Source: JAJUFS01 sp036381175 (lineage in GTDB: Bacteria > Pseudomonadota > Gammaproteobacteria > Natronospirales > JAJUFS01). From it: a DNA stretch of 64,000 bases. Each line of letters opens with the position of its first letter. Positions within the stretch are counted from its first letter, which is position 1. Under the pieces are notes generated by a model that ran no database searches, had not been told where the DNA came from, and saw nothing but the letters and a program-made list of their open reading frames with translations. A program made the position numbers and the translations under genes. Below, one piece after another: positions 1 to 9,378 of this stretch. Location of the stretch: positions 1 through 64,000 of the forward strand of contig DASVDI010000034.1 of NCBI GenBank assembly GCA_036381175.1. Direction: 5' to 3'.

Positions 1-1611
1 GAGCAATTCATCGTAAAGGCGTTTCTCGCGCGCAAGCGCACGGTCGCGCGCGGTGAGCACTGTATCCTCGAAACGTTTCAGCTCCGGCAGGGTGTAGCGC
101 TCGACATTCTTCAATGTCTGCCGGCGAATGTAATCGTCCGGTACCTTGTGCGCGTTCGCACGGCTGACTTCGATGTAATAACCGTGCACGCGGTTGTAGG
201 CGACCTTGAGTTTATCGAGACCGGTACGTTCGCGTTCGCGAGTTTCGAGATCAACAAGGAATTGATCGGCGTGTTCGCTCAATCGCCGCAGTTCATCCAG
301 CTCATCATCGTAACCATTTGCAATCACGCCGCCGTCGCGCAGCACCACGGGCGGATTGTCGATCACGGCTTTTTGCAACAGCGCGTGGGTTTCGGTGCGC
401 GTGCCGATTTGCAACTTGAGTTCGCGCAGCCGCGGTGCTTCAAGCGCAGCTAATTGTTCCTGCACGTTCGGCAATTCGCCGAGTGCGTCACGCAAGCCGG
501 CAAGATCGCGCGGTCTCGCTGATTTCAACGCGACGCGCGCGAGCATGCGCTCGATGTCGCCGATGCCGCACAACACCTCATGCAAGCTGTTCGTTGCGCC
601 CGCGTCCAGGAGATTGCTGATCGCATCAAAGCGCGCATCCAGGATTTCACGATCCCGCAACGGCGCATGAATCCAGCGTCGCAACAAGCGCGAACCCATT
701 GCGGTCGCCGTGTGATCCAGCACGCCGGCAAGCGTGTTTTCATCACGGCCGTTCGCGTTCAATGCGTCAGTGAGTTCGAGATTGCGTCGTGTTGCGGCAT
801 CCATGATGAGCGTGCGGTCGCGTTGCTCGACGGCGAGTCCGCGAATGTGCGGCAGTGCCGTGCGTTGTGTGTCCTGCACATAAGCGAACAATGCGCCGGC
901 AGCCGCAACGCCATCATCGAGATGTTCTGCGCCAAAACCGGCGAGATCGCGCGTGCCGAATTGTTCCGTCAGCAGGCGTTTCGCGGTGATGGCATCGAAA
1001 TGCCAGGGCGGACGACGTCGAAAACCGGCGCGCTCGCCGAGCCAGTTCGCCGCAATGAAATCTTCGCTGACGAGAATTTCCGCCGGAGAAAGCCGCGTGA
1101 TTTCGGCAGCGAGCGCGTCCTCGTCATCCAGTTCCTGCACACTGAAACGTCCGCTGGTGATGTCGAGCGATGCAAGACCGATATGTTTGCCGCGGTGCAA
1201 CGCGACGAGCAGGTTGTCGCGCCGTTCTTCCAGTAGCGCGTCGTCGGAAACCGTTCCCGGCGTGACGATGCGGATCACTTTCCGTTCGACCGGACCTTTC
1301 GATTCTCCGGGAATGCCGATCTGTTCGCAGATCGCAACGGATTCGCCGAGCCGCACCAGGCGACCGAGATAATTCTCCATCGCATGCACCGGCACGCCGC
1401 ACATCGGGATTGCCTCGCCCGCCGATTGGCCGCGTTTCGTCAGCGTGATGTCGAGCAACCGCGCTGCCTTGCGCGCATCGTCATAAAAGAGTTCGTAGAA
1501 ATCGCCCATGCGATAGAACACCAGGATGTCCGGGTGTTCCGTTTTCACGCCGAGATACTGGCGCATCATCGGCGTGTGATCGGCGAAGGCATCGGCGACG
1601 GGCGTGGCCAT
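1..1611 (-). CDS. mutS: DNA mismatch repair ATPase MutS (3' end outside window)
   Basis: The reverse strand reads open from an ATG at 1611 to the window edge, giving 537 residues, so the C-terminal ATPase part is missing. The start reads MATPVADAFADHTPMMRQYL, the MutS N-terminal mismatch-recognition domain. It includes the FYRMGDFYELF segment whose first Phe and Glu (F-x-E motif) contact the mismatch. Further in, RVHGYYIEVSRAN and YIRRQTLKNVERY are MutS core and clamp signatures. MutS binds mismatches and small loops in DNA and recruits MutL. An in-frame ATG at 1644 would add 11 residues; the later ATG fits the family better, and neither has a clear ribosome site. The gene is divergent from pncC. 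Confidence 0.95.
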   Translation of the reverse strand, partial: MATPVADAFADHTPMMRQYLGVKTEHPDILVFYRMGDFYELFYDDARKAARLLDITLTKRGQSAGEAIPMCGVPVHAMENYLGRLVRLGESVAICEQIGIPGESKGPVERKVIRIVTPGTVSDDALLEERRDNLLVALHRGKHIGLASLDITSGRFSVQELDDEDALAAEITRLSPAEILVSEDFIAANWLGERAGFRRRPPWHFDAITAKRLLTEQFGTRDLAGFGAEHLDDGVAAAGALFAYVQDTQRTALPHIRGLAVEQRDRTLIMDAATRRNLELTDALNANGRDENTLAGVLDHTATAMGSRLLRRWIHAPLRDREILDARFDAISNLLDAGATNSLHEVLCGIGDIERMLARVALKSARPRDLAGLRDALGELPNVQEQLAALEAPRLRELKLQIGTRTETHALLQKAVIDNPPVVLRDGGVIANGYDDELDELRRLSEHADQFLVDLETRERERTGLDKLKVAYNRVHGYYIEVSRANAHKVPDDYIRRQTLKNVERYTLPELKRFEDTVLTARDRALAREKRLYDELL

Positions 1612-1719
1612 ATTCTGTTCAATTCTGCGCGGAAAGGCGGCCATGCTAATGAACGATCGCCGCTGGCCGCAAGCCAGTGACTTTGCGTTACCATTCGAAC
1701 TCATTTTTCGGGGGGTGGC

Positions 1720-2214
1720 ATGAATTCCACGGAACGCGATCTTGCAGTGCAACTGGGAAAATCCCTGTCCGCGCACCGTTGGAGTATTGCAACAGCGGAA
1801 TCCTGCACCGGTGGCCTGATCGCCGCGATCATCACCGATGTGCCTGCGAGTTCGGGCTGGTTCGAGCGTGGGTTCGTCACCTATTCCAATGAAGCCAAGC
1901 AGGAAATGCTCGACGTGCAACGCGCGACGCTCGAAGCGCACGGCGCGGTTTCGGAAGCCATCGCGCGGGAAATGGCGAACGGCGCATTGAAGCATTCGCG
2001 CGCGGATGTGACCGTGGCTGTTACCGGCATCGCGGGACCGGACGGCGGCAGCGAGGAAAAACCCGTCGGCACGGTCTGGCTCGCGTGGGCCTGGCCGAAT
2101 GGCGAGATTACGGCCGAGCGCCGCGTGTTCCCGGGCAATCGCGACGAGGTGCGCCGCCTCACGGCCGAGCATGCATTCAGGACACTTGTAGAACGGATGG
2201 AAAATGACTTCTGA
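1720..2214 (+). CDS. pncC: Nicotinamide-nucleotide amidohydrolase, CinA C-terminal family
   Basis: A 164-residue stand-alone CinA C-terminal domain. The family deamidates nicotinamide mononucleotide to nicotinate mononucleotide, recycling NMN released by DNA ligase in the cytosol. The sequence shows ATAESCTGG at residues 24-32, carrying the family's active-site serine, and VTGIAGPDGG near the middle. The length is normal for a PncC without the N-terminal MoaB-like domain. A run of G (cggggggtgg) just before ATG serves as ribosome site. Its end overlaps the next gene by 11 bp, so the two are probably translated together. Placement next to mutS, recA and recX is common in gammaproteobacteria. 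Confidence 0.93.
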   Translation: MNSTERDLAVQLGKSLSAHRWSIATAESCTGGLIAAIITDVPASSGWFERGFVTYSNEAKQEMLDVQRATLEAHGAVSEAIAREMANGALKHSRADVTVAVTGIAGPDGGSEEKPVGTVWLAWAWPNGEITAERRVFPGNRDEVRRLTAEHAFRTLVERMENDF

Positions 2215-2791
2215 GAACGCGACTGGCGACACCGATGACAAGAAGCGCGAAACCGTCAAGAAACCCTCCCAGCGCCTTTTTTTCGCGCTCTGGCCGGATG
2301 AGCAAACGCGCGAAGCCATCGATCGTTTCACGCGCACTGCCGTGGAAGAGTGTGGCGGGACAGCCATAGCGCCCGAGAATTTCCACATGACGCTGCGTTT
2401 CGTCGGCAACGCCGATGCGGGCGCCATGAGCCGCATGCGCAAGGCCGCCGAACGCGTGCGCACCGAGCCGCTGCGTTTCAAGCTGGATCAGCTCGGTTTC
2501 TGGGCGGAACCGGCGGTGTTCTGGCTGGGTTGTCGCAAGGCGCCGGATCCGTTGCTGCGACTCGTCGTGAACCTGAACACCGAGATGGGCAGCGAAGGCT
2601 TCCTGGTGGAAACCCGGCCGTTCAAGCCGCACGTCACCTTGGCGCGAAATGCGCATCACGCGCCACAAACCGAGCTGCGCCAGCCGGTGGAGTGGTCGAG
2701 TGACAAATTCGTGCTGGTCGGTTCGCGAACCGACGAGCAGGGCGCGACGTACACCGTGCTGGAAGAATGGCCGCTCGCGAAGCAGCGCTGA
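2204..2791 (+). CDS. thpR: RNA 2',3'-cyclic phosphodiesterase (2H superfamily)
   Basis: 195 residues with the two histidine motifs of the 2H phosphoesterase fold: HMTL at 61-64 and HVTL at 143-146. The domain opens with QRLFFALWPDE after a charged tail of about 22 residues. Family members open 2',3'-cyclic phosphate RNA ends and were first named 2'-5' RNA ligases. The physiological substrate is not settled. The gene overlaps pncC by 11 bp and ends 111 bp before recA, which has its own SOS-controlled promoter. The hydrophilic extension before residue 23 is longer than in E. coli ThpR. Confidence 0.9.
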   Translation: MTSENATGDTDDKKRETVKKPSQRLFFALWPDEQTREAIDRFTRTAVEECGGTAIAPENFHMTLRFVGNADAGAMSRMRKAAERVRTEPLRFKLDQLGFWAEPAVFWLGCRKAPDPLLRLVVNLNTEMGSEGFLVETRPFKPHVTLARNAHHAPQTELRQPVEWSSDKFVLVGSRTDEQGATYTVLEEWPLAKQR

Positions 2792-2849
2792 GCCTTCATA
2801 GTTGGCGGAATTTTCACCAGTTCCGCCCTGAAAGCACTTTCAGTCGGAA

Positions 2850-2865
2850 CTGTTTGGATATACAG
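2850..2865 (+). promoter_or_regulatory. LexA operator (SOS box) of recA
   Basis: CTGTTTGGATATACAG keeps the full CTGT-N8-ACAG consensus of the gammaproteobacterial LexA box. It lies 37 bp before the recA start codon. A -10-like hexamer TACAGT at 2861-2866 overlaps the box, with a weak TTTCAG 17 bp upstream, so bound LexA would block polymerase. This marks recA, and probably recX behind it, as SOS-induced. Confidence 0.88.
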
Positions 2866-2902
2866 TACCGCAATCACTCCCCGACGACGGACGGATACCA
2901 GA

Positions 2903-3926
<1,024 letters not shown>

Positions 3927-3946
<20 letters not shown>

Positions 3947-4412
3947 CAGCGTCGGCGAGACGCCGGAGCAAAAAGCCAGCAGGCTCGCGCTGGGCCTGCT
4001 GGCCCGGCGCGAGCATTCCTTTCTTGAACTGTCCCGCAAGCTGACGCAGCGGGATATCCCCGACGACATCATCCAGTCCACGCTCGAATCGCTGCAGGCC
4101 GAGAAACTGTTGTCCGAGGAACGTTTCGTCGAGCAGTTCGTGCGCTCGCGCATCGAGCGTGGCGACGGACCGATGAAGATTCGTTCCGAACTCGCCCAGC
4201 GCGGCATTGATTCCGCACGAGCCGAGCAGGAAATCGACCAGCAGGATCCCGACTGGCCGGCACTCGCCGAAGCCCAGCGACGCAAGCGCTTCGGCGTCGA
4301 AATTCCGGCGGAATTCACTGAACGCGCCCGGCAGGCGAGGTTCCTGCAGGGACGCGGATTCGGGATGAGCGAAATCCAGCGCGCGTTGAAGGGCGATATC
4401 GAAGACGCCTGA
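3927..4412 (+). CDS. recX: RecA regulator RecX
   Basis: 161 residues from a TTG at 3927. RecX binds RecA filaments and limits their activity. The LLARREHSFLELSRKL and LLSEERFVEQFVRSRIERG segments match RecX helix repeats, and ARFLQGRGFG near the end is the last repeat. No ATG lies between the end of recA and the conserved part. The frame's only ATG, at 3813, is deep inside recA and would add 38 unrelated residues. TTG 3927 follows ggaagcgg at a workable distance and gives the normal family length. The gene overlaps recA by 20 bp, implying coupled translation and shared SOS control. Confidence 0.88.
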
Positions 4413-4542
4413 TCCTGTTTGGCCGGTAAAAAGCCCGCAAGATGTCACCTGCCGCTTTCAAGTCTGCCTCCGGCCTGCGAAAATCCCCAGCTTGCTGCCG
4501 GCACCACGCTGGTGATCCCGATTTTTCCAATTGCTGACAGAC

Positions 4543-7167
4543 ATGAAATCCAACGAGATCCGCGACCGCTTCCTGTCCTTTTTCGAATCGAAAGGCCACA
4601 CCGCCGTGCCGTCCAGTTCGCTGGTGCCAGCGAACGACCCAACGCTGTTGTTCACCAACGCCGGCATGGTCCAGTTCAAGGATGTTTTCCTCGGCCGTGA
4701 CCAGCGTCCCTACACGCGCGCGGCATCCAGCCAGCGCTGCGTGCGCGCCGGTGGCAAGCACAACGATCTCGAGAATGTCGGCTACACCGCGCGGCATCAC
4801 ACCTTCTTTGAAATGCTCGGCAATTTTTCCTTCGGCGATTATTTCAAGCGCGATGCGATCCGCTACGCATGGGAACTGCTGACGGACGTTTACGGTTTGC
4901 CGGGCGAGAAATTGTGGGTGACGGTTTATCACACGGACGATGAAGCCTTTGACCTTTGGGCGAATGACATTGGCGTGCCCATCGAGCGGATTGTTCGCAT
5001 CGGCGACAAGGCGGGCGGGAAAAAATACGACTCGGATAATTTCTGGGCGATGGGCGACACCGGGCCTTGCGGGCCGTGCACGGAGATTTTCTACGATCAC
5101 GGTCCCGACGTTGCCGGCGGTCCGCCGGGATCGCCCGATGAAGATGGCGATCGCTACATCGAAATCTGGAATCTCGTGTTCATGCAGTTCGATCGTGATG
5201 CGAGCGGCAACATGCACGATCTGCCGAAGCCTTGCGTCGATACCGGCATGGGGCTCGAACGCATCGCCGCTGTCCTGCAGGGCGTGCATTCGAATTACGA
5301 GATTGATCTGTTCCAGAAGCTCATCAAGGCGGCGGCAAAAGCGACTGGCTGCACGGACCTTGAAAACAATTCACTGAAAGTGATTGCGGATCATATTCGC
5401 GCCTGTTCATTTTTGATTGTTGACGACGTGCTGCCGTCCAACGAAGGCCGCGGTTACGTTTTACGACGCATCATCCGGCGTGCGGTTCGCCACGGTTACC
5501 AGCTCGACCAGGAAGACATTTTCTTCTACAAGCTCGTGGATGCGCTCGACGCGGAAATGGGCGAGGCATACCCGGAGTTGCGCAAGCAGAAGGATGCAGT
5601 CAAGCGCGCGCTGAAACTCGAAGAAGAACAGTTCGCGAAGACGCTTGACCAGGGCATGAAGATTCTTGATGCAGCCATCAAGGATCTCGCGGGCGACGAA
5701 ATCCCCGGCGATGTCGTCTTCAAACTTTACGATACGTATGGTTTTCCGGCAGACCTTACCGCGGACATTGCACGTGAGCGGAATCTTTCCATCGACGATG
5801 CCGGTTTCGCGCGCGAAATGCAGGCGCAGCGCCAGCGCGCGCGTGACGCGTCGAAATTCGGGGTGGATTACGGCAAGGACATCCGAAGCGATGCGGTAAC
5901 CGAATTCACCGGCTACGAAAACCTGCAGGGTCACGGCAAGGTTATCGCGCTGTTTCGCGGCAATGATTCCGTGAAACAGCTTGCCGACGGCGAGGAAGGC
6001 GCGGTCGTTCTCGATCGCACGCCGTTCTACGCGGAATCCGGTGGACAAGTAGGCGACAGCGGCGTGCTGGAAACAGGCCAGGTGCGATTCGATGTTGCCG
6101 ACACGCAGAAGCGCGGCGCCGCGTTCGTGCATTTCGGGAGGTTGTCCGGTGGCGCGCTGACGGTTGGCGATGCGATGGAAGCCGAAGTGAGCCGGGAATC
6201 GCGTTCGCCGACGGTTCTGAATCATTCGGCAACGCATTTGCTGCACGCGGCGCTTCGCCACGTGCTCGGTTCGCACGTCACGCAGAAAGGCTCGTTGGTC
6301 GCACCCGATCGTTTGCGTTTCGATTTCTCGCATTCGCAACCGCTCTCAGCGGCGGAAATTCGCGAGATCGAAGACCTCGTGAACACGGAAATTCGGCGTA
6401 ATCATGCCGCGGACGTGAAACTCATGTCGTACGACGACGCGATCAAGGCCGGCGCGATGGCGCTGTTCGGTGAGAAGTACGGCGATGAAGTGCGCGTCAT
6501 GAAATTCGGCGAGTTCTCGACCGAACTTTGCGGCGGCACGCACGTGACACGCACCGGCGATATCGGCTTCTTCAAGATTCTTTCCGAGTCCGGCATTGCA
6601 TCGGGTGTGCGCCGCATTGAAGCGGTGACCGGAGACAACGCACTTGAGTACGTGCGCGATCTCGAAAACACATTGGATCGCATCGGCAGCAAGGTGAAAG
6701 CTTCGCGCGATGACGTCGATGCCAGGGTGGAGCAGCTCGCCGAACGCTCGCGCAAGCTCGAAAAGGAAATCGACAAGCTGCGCAAACAGCTGGCTTCGGG
6801 GCAGGGCATGGACCTGACCGCACAGGCGGTCGAGGTCGGCGGCATGAAGATCGTCGCCGCGCGTGTCGATGGCGCGGATGCTGCGGCATTGCGCGATGCT
6901 GTCGATCAACTCAAGAACAAGCTCGGTGCTGCTGCCGTCGTGCTCGCGGCCGTCGATGAAAACAAGGTGCAGCTCGCCGCAGGCGTGACGAAAGCGGAAA
7001 CCGCGAAACTCAAAGCCGGCGATCTCGTTAATTTTGTCGCACAGCAGGTCGGCGGCAAGGGCGGCGGCCGTCCGGACATGGCGATGGCCGGTGGCAACGC
7101 CCCTGAAAACCTCGATGCCGCACTGGCGGCGGTCGAAGGCTGGGTTCGCCAGCAACTCGGTTCATGA
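4543..7167 (+). CDS. alaS: Alanyl-tRNA synthetase
   Basis: 874 residues from ATG 4543 (MKSNEIRDRFLSFFESKGH). Charges tRNA-Ala in the cytosol and edits mischarged serine and glycine. The N-terminal class II catalytic core contains RAASSQRCVRAGGKHNDLE and RHHTFFEMLGNFSFGDYF. The editing domain has the zinc-binding HSATH at 561-565 and CGGTH at 663-667. The C-terminal coiled coil and C-Ala domain follow, with GKGGGRPDMAMAGG near the end. A TTG 12 bp upstream is in frame, but the ATG aligns with E. coli AlaS. It sits 130 bp after recX, an old gammaproteobacterial gene order. Confidence 0.99.
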   Translation: MKSNEIRDRFLSFFESKGHTAVPSSSLVPANDPTLLFTNAGMVQFKDVFLGRDQRPYTRAASSQRCVRAGGKHNDLENVGYTARHHTFFEMLGNFSFGDYFKRDAIRYAWELLTDVYGLPGEKLWVTVYHTDDEAFDLWANDIGVPIERIVRIGDKAGGKKYDSDNFWAMGDTGPCGPCTEIFYDHGPDVAGGPPGSPDEDGDRYIEIWNLVFMQFDRDASGNMHDLPKPCVDTGMGLERIAAVLQGVHSNYEIDLFQKLIKAAAKATGCTDLENNSLKVIADHIRACSFLIVDDVLPSNEGRGYVLRRIIRRAVRHGYQLDQEDIFFYKLVDALDAEMGEAYPELRKQKDAVKRALKLEEEQFAKTLDQGMKILDAAIKDLAGDEIPGDVVFKLYDTYGFPADLTADIARERNLSIDDAGFAREMQAQRQRARDASKFGVDYGKDIRSDAVTEFTGYENLQGHGKVIALFRGNDSVKQLADGEEGAVVLDRTPFYAESGGQVGDSGVLETGQVRFDVADTQKRGAAFVHFGRLSGGALTVGDAMEAEVSRESRSPTVLNHSATHLLHAALRHVLGSHVTQKGSLVAPDRLRFDFSHSQPLSAAEIREIEDLVNTEIRRNHAADVKLMSYDDAIKAGAMALFGEKYGDEVRVMKFGEFSTELCGGTHVTRTGDIGFFKILSESGIASGVRRIEAVTGDNALEYVRDLENTLDRIGSKVKASRDDVDARVEQLAERSRKLEKEIDKLRKQLASGQGMDLTAQAVEVGGMKIVAARVDGADAAALRDAVDQLKNKLGAAAVVLAAVDENKVQLAAGVTKAETAKLKAGDLVNFVAQQVGGKGGGRPDMAMAGGNAPENLDAALAAVEGWVRQQLGS

Positions 7168-7224
7168 GCAACGGCGGCGAACCGTCGCCATAAAATCTTT
7201 GGGGGGCCGTTACGGCGGGGGAAC

Positions 7225-8466
7225 GTGACGCTCATCGTACAGAAATTCGGCGGTACGTCCGTCGGCGGCATTGATCGCATCGAAGGCGTCGCGGACAGGA
7301 TTGCTGCGTCACGCGAGGCGGGCGATGACGTCGTCGTCGTGTTGTCTGCCATGGCCGGTGAAACCGATCGCCTGCTCGGGCTTGCGCGCGCCATCAGCAC
7401 ACATGGCCGTCCGAATCCCCGCGAACTCGACGTACTGCTCTCGACTGGCGAGCAGGTCACCATCGCGCTTCTCTGCATGGCGCTGGAAAAGCGCGGCGTA
7501 ACGGCGCGGTCGTTCAATGGCTTGCAGGCCGGCATTCGCACCGACAACGGACACACGAAGGCACGCATTCTCGAGATCGACGCGAGCGCGCTGCGTGAAC
7601 AACTCGGCCACGGCCGTGTTCCCGTGATTGCCGGGTTCCAGGGCGTCGATGAGCACGGTAATGTCACTACTCTTGGTCGCGGTGGCTCCGATACCACGGC
7701 GGTGGCGGTTGCTGCGGCACTTGAGGCGGATGAATGCCGGATTTTCACGGACGTGGATGGTGTCTACACGACAGATCCCCGCGTGGTTCCCGAGGCACGG
7801 CGCCTTGATCGCATTTCGTTCGCGGAAATGCTTGAAATGGCCGGACAAGGCTCGAAAGTGCTGCAAATCCGTTCCGTTGAGTTCGCGCACAAGTACAATG
7901 TGCCGCTTCGCGTGCTCTCGACCTTCGATGAAGGCGGGGGCACATTGATCGTCGAGAGACTGGATCCGGTGGAAAGCGCCCGTATCGCAGGAATCGCGTG
8001 CAGCAGCCAGGAATCGGAAATCCGCATCAGCGGCGTGCCGGCCGCGACGGACGCTGCATGGCAATTGCTCGCACCGTTGGCAGACAGCCGCATCGACATC
8101 GACATGATCGTTCAGAACATGGCGACGGACGGGCGGATGAACTTCGCGTTCACCGTCAACCGGCAGGATTACGAGCAGGCCCGGGAAATTCTCGCGCTGC
8201 AATTTGCCGGAACGAATGTGCAAATCGACGGCGACAGCCGCGTCGCGAAAGTCGGGCTCATCGGTGCTGGCGTGCGATCACAGGCGGATGTTGCGGCAAG
8301 AATGTTTGCCGCATTGGCGCGTGCCGGCGTTGCGGTGCGGCAGATCGCGACCTCCGAATTGCGGATTTCGGTGGTCGTGGATGAAATTCAGATGGAAAAT
8401 GCGGTACGCGCATTGCATCATGAGTTCCGCCTTGGCGAGCCCGAGAAGGCCGTGAAGGCAGGATAG
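7225..8466 (+). CDS. lysC: Aspartate kinase
   Basis: 413 residues with a GTG start preceded by a strong GGCGGGGG ribosome site. Phosphorylates aspartate, the first step to lysine, methionine, threonine and diaminopimelate. VQKFGGTSVG at the N-terminus is the kinase signature, STGEQV and GRGGSDTTAVA bind substrate and ATP, and FTDVDGVYTTDPR is another core motif. Two ACT domains (about 265-400) should sense lysine and/or threonine; SSQESEIRISGVP opens the first. Length and layout match the Pseudomonas-type monofunctional enzyme. No lysine riboswitch fits in the 57-bp gap after alaS. Confidence 0.97.
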   Translation: MTLIVQKFGGTSVGGIDRIEGVADRIAASREAGDDVVVVLSAMAGETDRLLGLARAISTHGRPNPRELDVLLSTGEQVTIALLCMALEKRGVTARSFNGLQAGIRTDNGHTKARILEIDASALREQLGHGRVPVIAGFQGVDEHGNVTTLGRGGSDTTAVAVAAALEADECRIFTDVDGVYTTDPRVVPEARRLDRISFAEMLEMAGQGSKVLQIRSVEFAHKYNVPLRVLSTFDEGGGTLIVERLDPVESARIAGIACSSQESEIRISGVPAATDAAWQLLAPLADSRIDIDMIVQNMATDGRMNFAFTVNRQDYEQAREILALQFAGTNVQIDGDSRVAKVGLIGAGVRSQADVAARMFAALARAGVAVRQIATSELRISVVVDEIQMENAVRALHHEFRLGEPEKAVKAG

Positions 8467-8487
8467 CGGCAGTTGACGCCGCCGTTC

Positions 8488-8573
8488 GGAAAAAAAACCG
8501 GCCGGAGAGCTGGAAAAATAACAACGGACCGGGTGGTCCGAGTGATTGAGTCAAGGAGAAACAGGAGGACGAC
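8488..8573 (+). promoter_or_regulatory. csrA mRNA leader with repeated GGA motifs
   Basis: The 86 bases before csrA hold seven GGA triplets, at 8488, 8504, 8512, 8526, 8555, 8564 and 8567. One lies at the stem of a small hairpin (cggacc/ggtccg, 8525-8540) and two sit in the AGGAGG ribosome site. CsrA binds GGA in such settings, and E. coli csrA represses its own translation this way. Autorepression here is inference from that pattern. Confidence 0.5.
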
Positions 8574-8783
8574 ATGCTTATCCTTACAAGGCGAGTAGGA
8601 GAAACGGTAATGATTGGTGACAACGTCACCGTTACCGTGTTGGGGGTGAAGGGCAACCAGGTCAGGTTGGGTGTGAACGCGCCCAAGGACGTTGCGGTTC
8701 ATCGCGAAGAGATTTACGAGCGCATCAAGCGGGAGCAGGACGGCGGTAGTGCTGCCGGCGGCGGGGAAGATCAGCCGGACTGA
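8574..8783 (+). CDS. csrA: Carbon storage regulator CsrA
   Basis: 69 residues. CsrA/RsmA is a small dimeric RNA-binding protein that blocks or protects mRNAs at GGA sites and controls central carbon use, motility and biofilm. MLILTRRVGETVMIGD is the invariant N-terminus and VRLGVNAPKDVAVHREEIY includes the Arg of the RNA-binding face. The last 15 residues are a Gly/Glu-rich tail longer than the E. coli one. An AGGAGG ribosome site lies 5 bases before ATG. Position between lysC and tRNA-Ser is the common gammaproteobacterial arrangement. Confidence 0.98.
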   Translation: MLILTRRVGETVMIGDNVTVTVLGVKGNQVRLGVNAPKDVAVHREEIYERIKREQDGGSAAGGGEDQPD

Positions 8784-8786
8784 GCC

Positions 8787-8815
8787 TTGTCCCTCGCGGA
8801 ACGCGCCGGTATGAT
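8787..8815 (+). promoter_or_regulatory. Probable sigma-70 promoter of tRNA-Ser
   Basis: TTGTCC (8787-8792), a 17-base spacer and TATGAT (8810-8815), followed by a GC-rich discriminator as in stable-RNA promoters. It starts just after the csrA stop. A strong hairpin at 8828-8848 (ggccgggct/agcccggcc) lies in the tRNA leader. Confidence 0.6.
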
Positions 8816-8859
8816 TGCCGACTTCGCGGCCGGGCTTGAAGCCCGGCCGGAAAGTTTCC

Positions 8860-8952
8860 GGAGAGATGGCCGAGTGGTCGAAGGCGCTCCCCTGCTAAGG
8901 GAGTAAGGGGTTTATAGCCTCTTCGAGGGTTCGAATCCCTCTCTCTCCGCCA
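8860..8952 (+). tRNA. tRNA-Ser(GCT)
   Basis: 93 bases including encoded CCA. The acceptor pairs GGAGAGA with TCTCTCC. The anticodon stem CTCCC/GGGAG closes the loop CTGCTAA, anticodon GCT, which reads AGC and AGU. A long variable arm of the class II type precedes the T arm GAGGG-TTCGAAT-CCCTC. The 3' part of this gene is copied in pieces in the next 220 bases. Confidence 0.98.
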
Positions 8953-9002
8953 AGAGTTGGGGGACCAGCGCCGATATTTGTGAAGTGGTGCTGGAGTCGG
9001 CA

Positions 9003-9019
9003 GGATTCGAACCCTCGAA
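9003..9019 (-). repeat. Inverted copy of the tRNA-Ser T arm
   Basis: On the minus strand this reads ttcgagggttcgaatcc, identical over 17 bases to 8922-8938 in tRNA-Ser (variable arm end plus T arm). It also forms the left arm of a hairpin with 9030-9038. Confidence 0.75.
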
Positions 9020-9074
9020 CATGAAAGAAAGGGTTCGACAACGGGTACTCCCGTTGAACCGCGCGGCAGCGCGG
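9007..9074. other. Run of three perfect hairpins between tRNA genes
   Basis: Three hairpins follow one another: TCGAACCCT/AGGGTTCGA (9007-9038), CAACGGG/CCCGTTG with a 4-base loop (9039-9056), and CCGCGC/GCGCGG (9059-9074). No open frame of interest lies here. It may be a structured transcript processed with the tRNAs, or debris of tRNA copies; I cannot tell which. Confidence 0.5.
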
Positions 9075-9079
9075 GCCCG

Positions 9080-9120
9080 GAGGGCGAGCGAAGCGAGTAA
9101 TCCCTCTCTCTCCGCCAGGA
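9080..9120 (+). repeat. Direct copy of tRNA-Ser 3' tail, unit 1
   Basis: Bases 9099-9117 (aatccctctctctccgcca) are identical to the last 19 bases of tRNA-Ser (8934-8952), including CCA. They are preceded by gagggcgagcgaagcgagt, a block repeated in unit 2. Confidence 0.8.
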
Positions 9121-9127
9121 AACCCGA

Positions 9128-9163
9128 GAGGGCGAGCGAAGAAGTATCCTCTCTCCGCCAGGA
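9128..9163 (+). repeat. Direct copy of tRNA-Ser 3' tail, unit 2
   Basis: A shortened second unit: gagggcgagcgaag, then agtatcctctctccgcca and gga. It keeps the last 12 bases of the tRNA, CTCTCTCCGCCA, and matches unit 1 on both sides with small deletions. Confidence 0.75.
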
Positions 9164-9181
9164 CTTTTGAGGCATTCAGCC

Positions 9182-9210
9182 TCGACCAATCCTGGATCGG
9201 CCGGTATAAT
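9182..9210 (+). promoter_or_regulatory. Probable sigma-70 promoter of tRNA-Arg
   Basis: TCGACC (9182-9187), a 17-base spacer and a perfect TATAAT (9205-9210), 30 bases before the tRNA. A GC-rich discriminator follows. Confidence 0.65.
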
Positions 9211-9240
9211 GCCGCGCCTTCGGACGGGAAACCGTCAAAT

Positions 9241-9317
9241 GCGCCCGTAGCTCAGCTGGATAGAGCGTCTGGCTACGAACCAGAAGGTCGGAGGTTCGAC
9301 TCCTTCCGGGCGCGCCA
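9241..9317 (+). tRNA. tRNA-Arg(ACG)
   Basis: 77 bases with encoded CCA. Acceptor GCGCCCG pairs with CGGGCGC. The anticodon loop CTACGAA gives ACG, where A34 is normally edited to inosine to read CGU, CGC and CGA. T arm GGAGG-TTCGACT-CCTTC. It follows tRNA-Ser and ends in a strong terminator. Confidence 0.98.
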
Positions 9318-9324
9318 TACGAGA

Positions 9325-9354
9325 AAAGCCCCGCAGTTTGCTGCGGGGCTTTTT
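9325..9354 (+). terminator. Rho-independent terminator after tRNA-Arg
   Basis: Stem AGCCCCGCAG/CTGCGGGGCT with a 3-4 base loop, followed by a T-rich run (TTTTTCTTT), directly after the tRNA. Confidence 0.9.
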
Positions 9355-9378
9355 CTTTGTCCGGCACTCTCCTGATCG

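Noticed and set aside
8828..8848. Hairpin after csrA as a terminator
   Set aside because: No T run follows, and it lies downstream of the tRNA-Ser promoter, so it is more likely in the tRNA leader.
8953..9240. Integrated element at tRNA-Ser
   Set aside because: The repeated tails enclose fewer than 220 bases and no gene, so at most a scar remains; kept only as a finding about the repeats.
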